From an uncultured bacterium (GTDB lineage Bacteria > Patescibacteriota > CALEFQ01): DNA of 5,758 nt. The notes below the pieces were generated by a model. That model had not been told where the DNA came from. It was given only the letters and a program-made list of their open reading frames with translations, and did no database searches. Where the stretch lies: positions 1-5,758 of the forward strand of contig CALEFQ010000106.1 in assembly GCA_937877125.1 (NCBI GenBank), written 5' to 3'. Positions 1-5,553 of the stretch are shown here, in pieces. Position numbers and translations under genes: made by a program. Each line of letters starts with the position of its first letter. Positions within the stretch are counted from its first letter, which is position 1.

Positions 1-1082
1 GAAGGCCAATTTTCGCTGTACGCCACCAAAAGAGATTTTTCATCGGTCACTTCCCCGATCTGCGTTTCTGCCTCCTTCATGAACTTGTCGGTGATTACTT
101 GGCGCTGACGATTGATCAAATCCAATTCCTGGGCCAGGGACAGTGCCTTCTCCCCGGAATCAGCCATCAGCAAATCAAAAGCGATTTGGGAATGTTTGAG
201 ACGGCCGGCGGCATTGAGCCGCGGACCGATACGGAAACCGATATCGTAAGTATCCAGACCGGAAAGATCTACCTGGGAACGCTCCATCAGCGAGCGCAAG
301 CCAGCGCGCTTGGTTCGGGCAAGCACCTGTAGGCCGTATTTAACCAGCGTCCGGTTTTCCCCGATAATCGGAGCGCAATCGGCCACCGTGCCGACCGCCA
401 CTAAATCTAAATACCATTTTTCTGACTGGGCTAATTTCTGTCCGGGCGGCAATTTCTGTTTAAGCGCTTGGATCATTTTGAAAGCCACCCCGACCCCGGC
501 CAGTTTCTTGAACGGGTATTTATCCCCCGGCCGCGAAGGATTAATGACGGCATCGGCCTCGGGTATTTTTTCCGGAACTGTATGATGATCGGTCACGACC
601 ACGTCCATGCCCAGCTTCTTGGCCAGGGCGACCTCAGCCACATTGGTAATACCGCAATCAACGCTGATGATCAGGTTGATTCCGTCGTTTTTGAATTTCT
701 TGATCGCGTCTTGGTTCATCCCGTAGCCGCCTTCCTGCCGCGACGGAAGGAACACTTCCACCTCCGCTTTCAATCCTTTAAGGACGTCAAACAAAAGAAC
801 GGCACCGCTGACACCGTCGGCATCATAATCGCCGTGGATCAATATCTTTTCTTTTTTGGCCAGGGCTTTCAAAATTCGCGCCACACCCCGATCCATATCT
901 TTCATCAGCAAAGGATCGTGCAAATCCTGTTCATAATCAGGATTGACAAATTCATCAACCAGCGCCTGGGTAGTAATACCGCGATTATAAAGCAACTGCC
1001 CCACTATCGGCGGGTATTCGGGAAATTTTTTCAGAAATTCCCGCGGAACGGTTTTGGCGATTTTCCAGTCTTGATTGAGCAT
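1..1082 (-). CDS. recJ: Single-stranded-DNA-specific 5'-3' exonuclease RecJ, N-terminal part (cut by window edge)
   Basis: RecJ is a cytoplasmic DHH-family, metal-dependent exonuclease that degrades single-stranded DNA 5' to 3' in recombination and mismatch or base-excision repair. Reading back from the ATG at 1080-1082 gives 360 uninterrupted codons plus two bases. The DHH-domain motifs appear in order: IHGDYDADGVSG (residues 82-93), SVDCGI (140-145), VTDHH (163-167) and VINP (179-182). LAGVGVAF (194-201), VAVGTVADCAP (228-238) and the DHHA1-side IGPRLNAAGRL (285-295) follow. The fragment ends at YSENWPS, just before the usual GVIGIVA motif, so the missing C-terminal part lies left of the window. 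An in-frame TAA 30 nt upstream of the ATG limits the start; a TTG between them is possible but less likely. No Shine-Dalgarno sequence precedes the ATG. A sigma70-like promoter lies about 40 nt upstream. Family assignment is very secure. Confidence 0.97.
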   Translation of the reverse strand, partial: MLNQDWKIAKTVPREFLKKFPEYPPIVGQLLYNRGITTQALVDEFVNPDYEQDLHDPLLMKDMDRGVARILKALAKKEKILIHGDYDADGVSGAVLLFDVLKGLKAEVEVFLPSRQEGGYGMNQDAIKKFKNDGINLIISVDCGITNVAEVALAKKLGMDVVVTDHHTVPEKIPEADAVINPSRPGDKYPFKKLAGVGVAFKMIQALKQKLPPGQKLAQSEKWYLDLVAVGTVADCAPIIGENRTLVKYGLQVLARTKRAGLRSLMERSQVDLSGLDTYDIGFRIGPRLNAAGRLKHSQIAFDLLMADSGEKALSLAQELDLINRQRQVITDKFMKEAETQIGEVTDEKSLLVAYSENWP

Positions 1083-1119
1083 AAAAAGCAAAGAATGGGG
1101 GTTGGCTAATTAGGACTAT

Positions 1120-1148
1120 ATTGTAGCGGAAACTTAAGAAAAAGTGAA
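1120..1148 (-). promoter_or_regulatory. Probable sigma70-type promoter of recJ
   Basis: On the minus strand, TTCACT (1143-1148) and TACAAT (1120-1125) are separated by exactly 17 bp. The -10 box matches the consensus at five of six positions and the -35 box at four of six. Transcription would begin near 1112-1114, giving a leader of about 30 nt before the recJ ATG at 1082. It sits between the upstream terminator and recJ, which fits recJ being its own transcription unit. The call rests on consensus match and spacing only. Confidence 0.5.
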
Positions 1149-1248
1149 CTTGACAAAAAGAGTAATTAGTGTAAAACAGCTTTAATTTGTGACTCAATTT
1201 CCCCACCTTATCTTTAAGTTATTTTAACCAAAGGAGATATCGCTCCAT

Positions 1249-1284
1249 AAAAAGACCGCACTTTATCGTGAGGTCTTTTTGTTT
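1249..1284 (-). terminator. Rho-independent terminator after the solute-binding protein gene, probably bidirectional
   Basis: AAAAAGACC (1249-1257) pairs perfectly with GGTCTTTTT (1272-1280), a 9-bp stem. After a G/A mismatch, CAC (1259-1261) pairs with GTG (1268-1270) around a 6-nt loop. Each strand ends in a run of five T after the GACC/GGTC core, so it can stop transcription either way. It lies 33 nt beyond the TAG stop of the solute-binding protein gene and upstream of the recJ promoter, so it most simply ends the por-containing operon. Confidence 0.8.
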
Positions 1285-1316
1285 ACAAACCAGATTACGC
1301 AATATCTGACCCAGTA

Positions 1317-2102
1317 CTACTTTGGCGCTTCAATCTCCGGCACGTATTTCTGGTAAATCTTCGATAAGGTGCCGTCGGCTTTAATTTGCTCGAACGCGGC
1401 TTGCCAGCGAACCGCCAGATCCGGATCCGTTCCTTTGGAGACGGCGATATAAAACTGGGTTTCCATCAGTTGATACAGCGGTTTTAGATCTTCGGGCGAA
1501 TACCCGGCTTGCTGGGCCAAACGCGGGAAAGTCATATCGGTAAAGACAGACAGGTCGACTTCTTCATTGACCAGTTTTTTGATATTTTCCTGGGGATCGG
1601 TGAAACTTTGCAAATTGGTGAAACCTTGGTCTTTCAAGTATTGTTCGGTGAACCAGGAAGAGCAAGTGGCGATCCGGCCGACCTTTTTCGCCTGATCCAG
1701 ATTATTGATTTTCAGTTTCGAATTTTTCGGAGCGTAAAAGTAAGTTTTATTGCTGCCGATCGGCCCGACCCAATCAAATAATTTTTCGCGCTCGGGCGTC
1801 CGCTCGGTGCTGAATAACACCGTGTTGGGCGTGCGCACCGCCCGGTCGTAAGCCTCATCCCATTTCAAAAGCTGGAGATCGCGATAGCTCATACCCTGCC
1901 GGTTCATAATTTCTTCCAGCACCTCGGCTGCCAGACCGGAAATTTTCCCGTTTTCATCACGATAAGTTATCGGCGGATAGTCTTCCGTCAGCAAAATCAG
2001 GCCGTTTTCTGAAACCGGCGCTGCTTTATTGAGAGCGGAAAAAAGTCCCCAGCCGCCGATGACAATAACGATAATTGCCAACACAATAATGAAAAGTTTC
2101 AT
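1317..2102 (-). CDS. Family-3 extracytoplasmic solute-binding protein (amino-acid ABC transporter type), no transporter partners nearby
   Basis: The 261-residue product resembles the periplasmic-binding-protein type 2 domain (SBP_bac_3) that captures amino acids or similar small ligands outside the membrane. Residues 4-24 form one strongly hydrophobic segment that could be a signal peptide or an uncleaved anchor; no lipobox cysteine is present. Family-typical stretches follow: LTEDYPPITYRDENGKISGL (38-57), the ligand-pocket region FSTERTPEREKLFDWVGPI (97-115), and WQAAFEQIKADGTLSKIYQK (233-252) near the C-terminus. Length is normal for the family. It lies 54 nt after porB and ends just before a strong terminator, so it may be the last gene of the por operon. 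No permease or ATPase gene is in the window, so it may act with a transporter elsewhere or as a sensor or scavenger. No Shine-Dalgarno is seen; a weak promoter of its own cannot be excluded. The ligand cannot be deduced. Confidence 0.9.
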   Translation of the reverse strand: MKLFIIVLAIIVIVIGGWGLFSALNKAAPVSENGLILLTEDYPPITYRDENGKISGLAAEVLEEIMNRQGMSYRDLQLLKWDEAYDRAVRTPNTVLFSTERTPEREKLFDWVGPIGSNKTYFYAPKNSKLKINNLDQAKKVGRIATCSSWFTEQYLKDQGFTNLQSFTDPQENIKKLVNEEVDLSVFTDMTFPRLAQQAGYSPEDLKPLYQLMETQFYIAVSKGTDPDLAVRWQAAFEQIKADGTLSKIYQKYVPEIEAPK

Positions 2103-2156
2103 AAATATCTTTTGAAATTAATTTATAAAAATACCCCCTCGAACACCGACAATTTT

Positions 2157-3053
2157 TCACAACTTAGTTAAATTTTCCAACCTTAACCATTGCTCGCCAA
2201 TCGCCATTTTGAGCGCGGCCATTTTTCCCTGATCCTTAAACAAATGGGCAAATCTTTTCTGCGGTTTCAGAAATTCTTCCAATTCCTTCGGCTTCGGCAC
2301 CGGCACCGTAATTTTATATTTACCATTTTTTACTTCGTACATCGGCCAATAGCGCGATTCCACCGCCCGCTTTGACAATTCAATGGCCATATCTGTTTCA
2401 ATTTTCCATCCCGGAATACACGGTGAAAAAACATTCAAAAATTTCGGACCAGGCAAAGAAAAAGCCTGCTGTGCCTTTTGATACAAGTCCGGCCAGGGCC
2501 AAAGAGAGGTCTGCGCCGCGTAGGGTAAATCATGCGCCGCAATAATCCGGGTCAAATCTTTGCGCTGCCCTGTCTGCCCGGCGGGAGTAGTCGTGGTGGA
2601 AGCGCCAAGCGGCGTCGCTCCTGATTTTTGCGCGCCGGTATTCATATACGCCTGATTGTCGTAACAAACATAGAGGAAATCATGCCCGCGCTCGATTGCC
2701 GCCGACAAGAATTGCAAGCCGGCGTCATAAGTAGCTCCGTCGCCGGCGAAAACCACAAACTTAATCGGTCGATCTATCCGTCCCCGGCGTTTCAGGGCTC
2801 GATAGGCCGATTCAATGCCGCTGATAGTCGCGGCCGGGTTTTCCAATAAAGAATGAACAAACGGAACACGCCAAGAAGTCTCGGGATAAACCGAGGTCGT
2901 CACCTCCAAACAACCCGTCGCGACCGCCACGACCACGGGATCATCAGTCGCCCGGAGAACATGGCGCACAATGGTCGTAATCGGACAGCCGGCGCAAGTA
3001 CGATACCCGGGAGACAAACAGGAACGTTTGGTTGTCAGCAAAGATAAGCGCAT
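2157..3053 (-). CDS. porB: Pyruvate:ferredoxin oxidoreductase, beta subunit (TPP- and 4Fe-4S-binding)
   Basis: This 298-residue protein is the thiamine-diphosphate subunit of a four-subunit 2-oxoacid:ferredoxin oxidoreductase, which decarboxylates pyruvate to acetyl-CoA and passes electrons to ferredoxin. The TPP/Mg motif is clear: GDG (104-106) and NQAYMNTG (133-140), followed by TPLGASTTTTPAG. Four cysteines for the proximal 4Fe-4S cluster are in family positions: C20 and C23 (TCAGC), C48 (TGC) and C212 (FSPC). Length is normal for a free-standing beta subunit. The ATG at 3051-3053 is preferred. The frame stays open for 25 more codons up to a TTG at 3128, but those codons fall inside an AT-rich inverted repeat and encode an atypical hydrophobic stretch. 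No Shine-Dalgarno is visible. Substrate preference for pyruvate rather than a branched-chain 2-oxoacid is inferred from overall resemblance and from acetate kinase nearby. Confidence 0.95.
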   Translation of the reverse strand: MRLSLLTTKRSCLSPGYRTCAGCPITTIVRHVLRATDDPVVVAVATGCLEVTTSVYPETSWRVPFVHSLLENPAATISGIESAYRALKRRGRIDRPIKFVVFAGDGATYDAGLQFLSAAIERGHDFLYVCYDNQAYMNTGAQKSGATPLGASTTTTPAGQTGQRKDLTRIIAAHDLPYAAQTSLWPWPDLYQKAQQAFSLPGPKFLNVFSPCIPGWKIETDMAIELSKRAVESRYWPMYEVKNGKYKITVPVPKPKELEEFLKPQKRFAHLFKDQGKMAALKMAIGEQWLRLENLTKL

Positions 3054-3063
3054 ATAGGCGAAT

Positions 3064-3197
3064 AATAACAAATCATAAATAACAAATATCAAATAAAATT
3101 CAAACTTGCTTGCGCAAGCAAGTTCCAATTACCAAAGCTAGCATTAAAATTTGATATTTAAAATTCATTGGATATCTGTTATTTGTGATTTGATATT
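3064..3197. repeat. Imperfect inverted repeat filling the porA-porB gap
   Basis: Two AT-rich arms of 41 bp, 3064-3104 and 3157-3197, are inverted copies with about 34 of 41 bases matching by hand alignment. Between them lie a perfect 22-bp palindrome and a further AT-rich stretch. That stretch holds ATTTGATATTT (3149-3159), an exact inverted match to part of the left arm (3084-3094). The structure starts 10 nt from the porB ATG and stops 5 nt from the outer end of the porA stop codon, so it makes up nearly the whole intergenic region. It encodes no protein. It could be a small non-autonomous mobile element, a dispersed intergenic repeat, or an RNA hairpin between the two cistrons. Confidence 0.8.
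3103..3124. repeat. Perfect 22-bp palindrome inside the porA-porB inverted repeat
   Basis: The 22 bases are their own reverse complement, centred between 3113 and 3114, with core CTTGCTTGCGCAAGCAAG. After two mismatched bases on each side, the flanks AATT (3097-3100) and AATT (3127-3130) pair again. It is GC-richer than the surrounding arms. In RNA it would form a hairpin of about nine pairs with a small loop. There is no T-run right after it on the minus strand, so it is not a standard terminator. A dimeric-protein operator or an element end are alternatives. Confidence 0.8.
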
Positions 3198-3202
3198 GGC
3201 AA

Positions 3203-4336
3203 TCAAACGCTCCTGACTATCTCCTCCACCGTCACATCTTTCCCCCCCAAGCCATATATCCGGCTAATCACTTCCGGCGCCGGATTTAAACCATAAAGAG
3301 CATTTCTAATCTCGCTCACCAAGGGGGCTTGAGCTCCATAGGCCATCGAACGATCATAGACAATGACCCGGCGGACGCCCGCGAGCGCTTCCCTGATTTC
3401 GTTATATGGAAAAGGCCGAAAGAGAATCGGCTTAAGCAGGGCGACCCGCTGACCGGAACGACGCAGGACGTCAACGGCTTCCTTGGCCGTACCGGCGGTA
3501 GAATTGAGAAAAACCAAAACCGTATCAGTCTCCTTCAGCCGGTCAACTTTTTTCCCCTCGTAAAGCTCAAACAGCGGATACTCCCGACCAGTCAGCGCCG
3601 CCAACTGTTCGCCGGCTTCTAAAAACTTGGCTTTTACTTTCTCGAGAGTCTCATGCTGATCAATCCGAAAATCCATATAATGTTCCGGCAAAACCAGCGG
3701 CCCCCAAGTCGAGGGATGATCGACATCCAAAGCGCTTTTTTCGACAAACCGCTCCCCGATAAAACCCTTCACAATATCATCCGCCAAAGTAACCAGGTTT
3801 TCCAGGCTATGCGTAGTGACGAAGCCGTCGAGCAAAACCATGGCCGGCAGCTGGATATCACGATCCTCGGCCACTTTCGTCGCCAATAACATGTGATCAT
3901 AAACCTCCTGGACATTTTCACAACCAACCTGAATCCAACCCAGGTCCCTCGTCCCCATGCTGTCCGAATGATCGCAGTGAATATTGAGCGGGCTGGAAAT
4001 CGCGCGATTTCCGACTGCCATAATTATTGGCAAACGCAATCCCGCCGCTACTCCCAAAACCTCCCACATCAAAGCGATCCCCTGCGACGCCGAGGCCGTA
4101 ATCACGCGCGCGCCGGCGATTGACGCTCCCACAGCAATACTCATTACGGCATGCTCCGTTTCCGCCCGGACAATCTCACCAGAAAAACGCCCGCGGGCGG
4201 CCAGAGCCGAAACCGCTTCAATCATTTGAGTTTGGGGAGTAATCGGGTAAACGGGAACAACATCAACGGCTGATTGACGGATAGCTTCCGCGACGGCTTG
4301 GGAGCCGGTCAAAATTGTCCTAGTCGCTGTCTTCAT
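3203..4336 (-). CDS. porA: Pyruvate:ferredoxin oxidoreductase, alpha subunit
   Basis: The 377-residue alpha subunit carries the pyrimidine-binding half of the TPP site and part of the substrate pocket. Domain I (about residues 10-245) shows YPITPQT (30-36), AETEHAVMSIAVGASIAGAR (58-77, with the glutamate expected to activate TPP), TASASQGIALM, and the signature running from VGNRAISSPLNIHCDHSDSM into GTRDLGWIQ. Domain II (about 260-360) is a transketolase-C-like fold with NSTAGTAKEA, and the end shows the usual YGLGGKDVT. Length is normal for the family. I chose the ATG at 4334-4336. A TTG four codons upstream (4346-4348) is also in frame, but the product starting MKTATRTILTGSQA looks typical. 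The gene overlaps the 3' end of porD by 17 nt in another frame, which suggests translational coupling. It works with PorB, PorC and PorD in the cytoplasm. Confidence 0.96.
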   Translation of the reverse strand: MKTATRTILTGSQAVAEAIRQSAVDVVPVYPITPQTQMIEAVSALAARGRFSGEIVRAETEHAVMSIAVGASIAGARVITASASQGIALMWEVLGVAAGLRLPIIMAVGNRAISSPLNIHCDHSDSMGTRDLGWIQVGCENVQEVYDHMLLATKVAEDRDIQLPAMVLLDGFVTTHSLENLVTLADDIVKGFIGERFVEKSALDVDHPSTWGPLVLPEHYMDFRIDQHETLEKVKAKFLEAGEQLAALTGREYPLFELYEGKKVDRLKETDTVLVFLNSTAGTAKEAVDVLRRSGQRVALLKPILFRPFPYNEIREALAGVRRVIVYDRSMAYGAQAPLVSEIRNALYGLNPAPEVISRIYGLGGKDVTVEEIVRSV

Positions 4337-4586
4337 GGCGCATTTCAATGGCTTTACGCGGCGCCGGACAAACCTGGGCGCACAGACCGCAGCCTTTGCA
4401 ATAAGTTAAATCAACGCCGGTGATTTTCCCCGCTTCCGCCGACCAGCATTGGTCGGGACAATAGTTAACACAAGACAAGCAATTGATGCAATTCTGCTTG
4501 AGATGAACCGGCTTGGTCCCCGTCCGCCAAGAACCGGTTTGGTAATTGGCGGATGAGCCTGGTTGGTCAAGACGAGATGAGGGCAT
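4320..4586 (-). CDS. porD: Pyruvate:ferredoxin oxidoreductase, delta subunit (2x[4Fe-4S] ferredoxin)
   Basis: This 88-residue bacterial-type ferredoxin passes electrons from the PorB cluster to external ferredoxin. The delta-subunit lead-in TGSWRTGTKPV (17-27) is followed by two four-cysteine motifs. The first is C33-x2-C36-x2-C39-x3-C43-P, and the second is C63-x2-C66-x2-C69-x3-C73-P. C47 is an additional cysteine shortly after the first motif. All eight ligands for two 4Fe-4S clusters are present, so the subunit should be functional. The start is the ATG at 4584-4586; an in-frame TGA five codons upstream rules out a longer form with ATG. The gene is 68 nt downstream of porC and overlaps porA by 17 nt. 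No Shine-Dalgarno is visible; the upstream region carries short TTACTTG repeats instead. Confidence 0.95.
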   Translation of the reverse strand: MPSSRLDQPGSSANYQTGSWRTGTKPVHLKQNCINCLSCVNYCPDQCWSAEAGKITGVDLTYCKGCGLCAQVCPAPRKAIEMRHEDSD

Positions 4587-4594
4587 AGATGATA

Positions 4595-4616
4595 AGTATC
4601 AAGTAACAAGTAACAG
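4595..4616 (-). repeat. Short AT-rich repeat motif upstream of porD
   Basis: On the minus strand this stretch contains two tandem copies of TTACTTG followed by the degenerate copy ATACTTA. It matches the outer end of the right arm of the porA-porB inverted repeat (plus strand 3176-3197) at 18 of 22 positions, and three of the four differences are C/T changes. It sits between porC and porD, about 9 nt before the porD ATG, where a ribosome binding site would be expected. It may be a remnant of the same dispersed repeat family. Confidence 0.45.
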
Positions 4617-4654
4617 GGAACGAGGAGGAAATATTTGTTCGACTAGCGCCGACT

Positions 4655-5221
4655 TTAGTATTTGATCTTTTTTTCCGCTTCGGTCATCAGTGCCATATTT
4701 TTCCGGCCGATTTCTTCATGATACTTCTTGGTAAAAAACTCTCCGACAACCTGCTTGAGGATGGCGGCGTCCACAAAATTAATCGCCCGAACCGCCGCGG
4801 CCAGCACGGCCATATTGGGCAAATTTTTTCCTAAGGCGGCCTGCGCTAAAGGCGAAGCCTCAATCGTCGCCAAACGGCCGGAATAGCCAAGAGTGGTTTT
4901 CAACTCGGCCGGCAAGCGCTTATCATTGACGATGAGCCAGCTGCGTTCCGATAAACCCGAAATAACATTTTCGGATTTCAACAAAGAAGCGTCCATGACC
5001 ATGACCAGATTGGGCCGATAGACTAGGCTATGGATTCTAATCGGAACGCGCGAAATGCGCACAAAAGTTTGCATCGGCGCACCAGTACGTTCCGGACCGT
5101 ATGAAGGAAAAGCCTGCACAAACCGACCACACCGAAAAGCCGTCTCGGCAATCAGCTGGGCCGTGGTTTCCGCCCCTTGACCGGCACGGGCGTGGATTCT
5201 AATTTCGTAGAGAAATTCCAT
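4655..5221 (-). CDS. porC: Pyruvate:ferredoxin oxidoreductase, gamma subunit
   Basis: The 188-residue gamma subunit (called porG in some archaea) is the CoA-binding-domain partner of the four-subunit enzyme. Its N-terminus shows the family pattern RIHARAGQGAETTA (8-21, glycine-rich loop) and QAFPSYGPERTGAPM (36-50, where most members have FGxERRGAPV), then FVRIS and the PNLVMVMDASL strand region (70-80). Length is normal. The ATG at 5219-5221 is preferred; a TTG three codons upstream is in frame but adds only three residues. It starts 17 nt after the stop of the TSP3 protein gene and opens the por block in the common gamma-delta-alpha-beta order. No Shine-Dalgarno is present. A TATACT box at minus-strand positions 5237-5232 could be a -10 element giving a nearly leaderless mRNA, but no good -35 partner was found. 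Confidence 0.94.
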   Translation of the reverse strand: MEFLYEIRIHARAGQGAETTAQLIAETAFRCGRFVQAFPSYGPERTGAPMQTFVRISRVPIRIHSLVYRPNLVMVMDASLLKSENVISGLSERSWLIVNDKRLPAELKTTLGYSGRLATIEASPLAQAALGKNLPNMAVLAAAVRAINFVDAAILKQVVGEFFTKKYHEEIGRKNMALMTEAEKKIKY

Positions 5222-5238
5222 AGTAAGCAAAAGTATAC

Positions 5239-5553
5239 TTATTTTCCGTTGGGATTGTGCCCGGAATCTAATTCCTGCTTATCAGAATAGCCATCTCCGT
5301 CCGTATCAACCAGCAACGGATTAGTGCCCCGGCTGGTTTCTTCATCATTGGTCAGACCATCGCGATCAGAATCAATGTCGGCACTGGCGGTGGCGATCGG
5401 GGCCGAGACCGCCGATGAACCGGGAAGCGGCTGCCCGACCACGGTGCCCGCCTCTTGATTATTTAGCGCTTCTCCAGAAAAGCCTAAACCAGCAAAGCCC
5501 AATAAGCAAACCCCGAACGCTACCGGAATAAAAAACTTACTGAAACGGTTCAT
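5239..5553 (-). CDS. Small secreted protein with two TSP3-type calcium-binding loops
   Basis: This 104-residue protein has an N-terminal signal sequence: basic MNRFSK, a hydrophobic core at about residues 7-25, and a plausible cleavage site near GEA (27-29). A low-complexity Ser/Ala/Pro/Thr linker (about 30-58) follows. The C-terminus has two bacterial TSP3 loops, DSDRDGLTNDEE (61-72) and DTDGDGYSDKQE (83-94), each followed by the usual GTNP or GHNP turn. Acidic residues at positions 1, 3 and 5 of each loop and the distal Glu fit Ca2+ binding. There is no visible anchor, sorting motif or catalytic domain. Its ATG overlaps the acetate kinase stop as ATGA, suggesting coupled translation, and porC starts 17 nt downstream. 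Its role is unknown; similar loops occur as linkers or adhesive tails in envelope proteins. The family call is good and the function open. Confidence 0.85.
   Translation of the reverse strand: MNRFSKFFIPVAFGVCLLGFAGLGFSGEALNNQEAGTVVGQPLPGSSAVSAPIATASADIDSDRDGLTNDEETSRGTNPLLVDTDGDGYSDKQELDSGHNPNGK

Noticed and set aside
99..1109. Several plus-strand open frames (99-332, 310-585, 468-1109) opposite recJ
   Set aside because: The opposite strand encodes RecJ with all its family motifs without a break. The plus-strand frames overlap one another and show no recognisable domain or start signal.
985..1206. Minus-strand open frame of 73 codons across the recJ start and its promoter
   Set aside because: It overlaps the recJ N-terminus in another frame, covers the probable promoter, and its translation has no domain character.
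2122..2152. Possible promoter for the solute-binding protein gene (minus-strand TTGTCG at 2147-2152, TATAAA at 2122-2127)
   Set aside because: The spacing is 19 bp, the -35 match is modest and the region is AT-rich, so the match is not better than chance. It is kept only as a caution about operon membership.
3054..3128. A longer PorB starting from TTG at 3128
   Set aside because: The extra 25 residues are encoded by the inverted repeat and palindrome and give a hydrophobic stretch not expected in a cytoplasmic beta subunit. The ATG at 3053 gives a typical N-terminus.
3064..3197. CRISPR array or insertion sequence at the porA-porB gap
   Set aside because: There are no regularly spaced direct repeats with unique spacers, no transposase gene and no clear target-site duplication. 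Only an inverted-repeat structure is supported.
3329..4229. Plus-strand open frames opposite porA (3329-3622, 3653-3889, 3893-4123, 3984-4229)
   Set aside because: All lie inside the well-supported PorA coding region and are explained by its codon composition.
4406..4609. Minus-strand 67-codon open frame overlapping porD
   Set aside because: PorD in the neighbouring frame has both complete ferredoxin cysteine motifs; this frame has no matching features.
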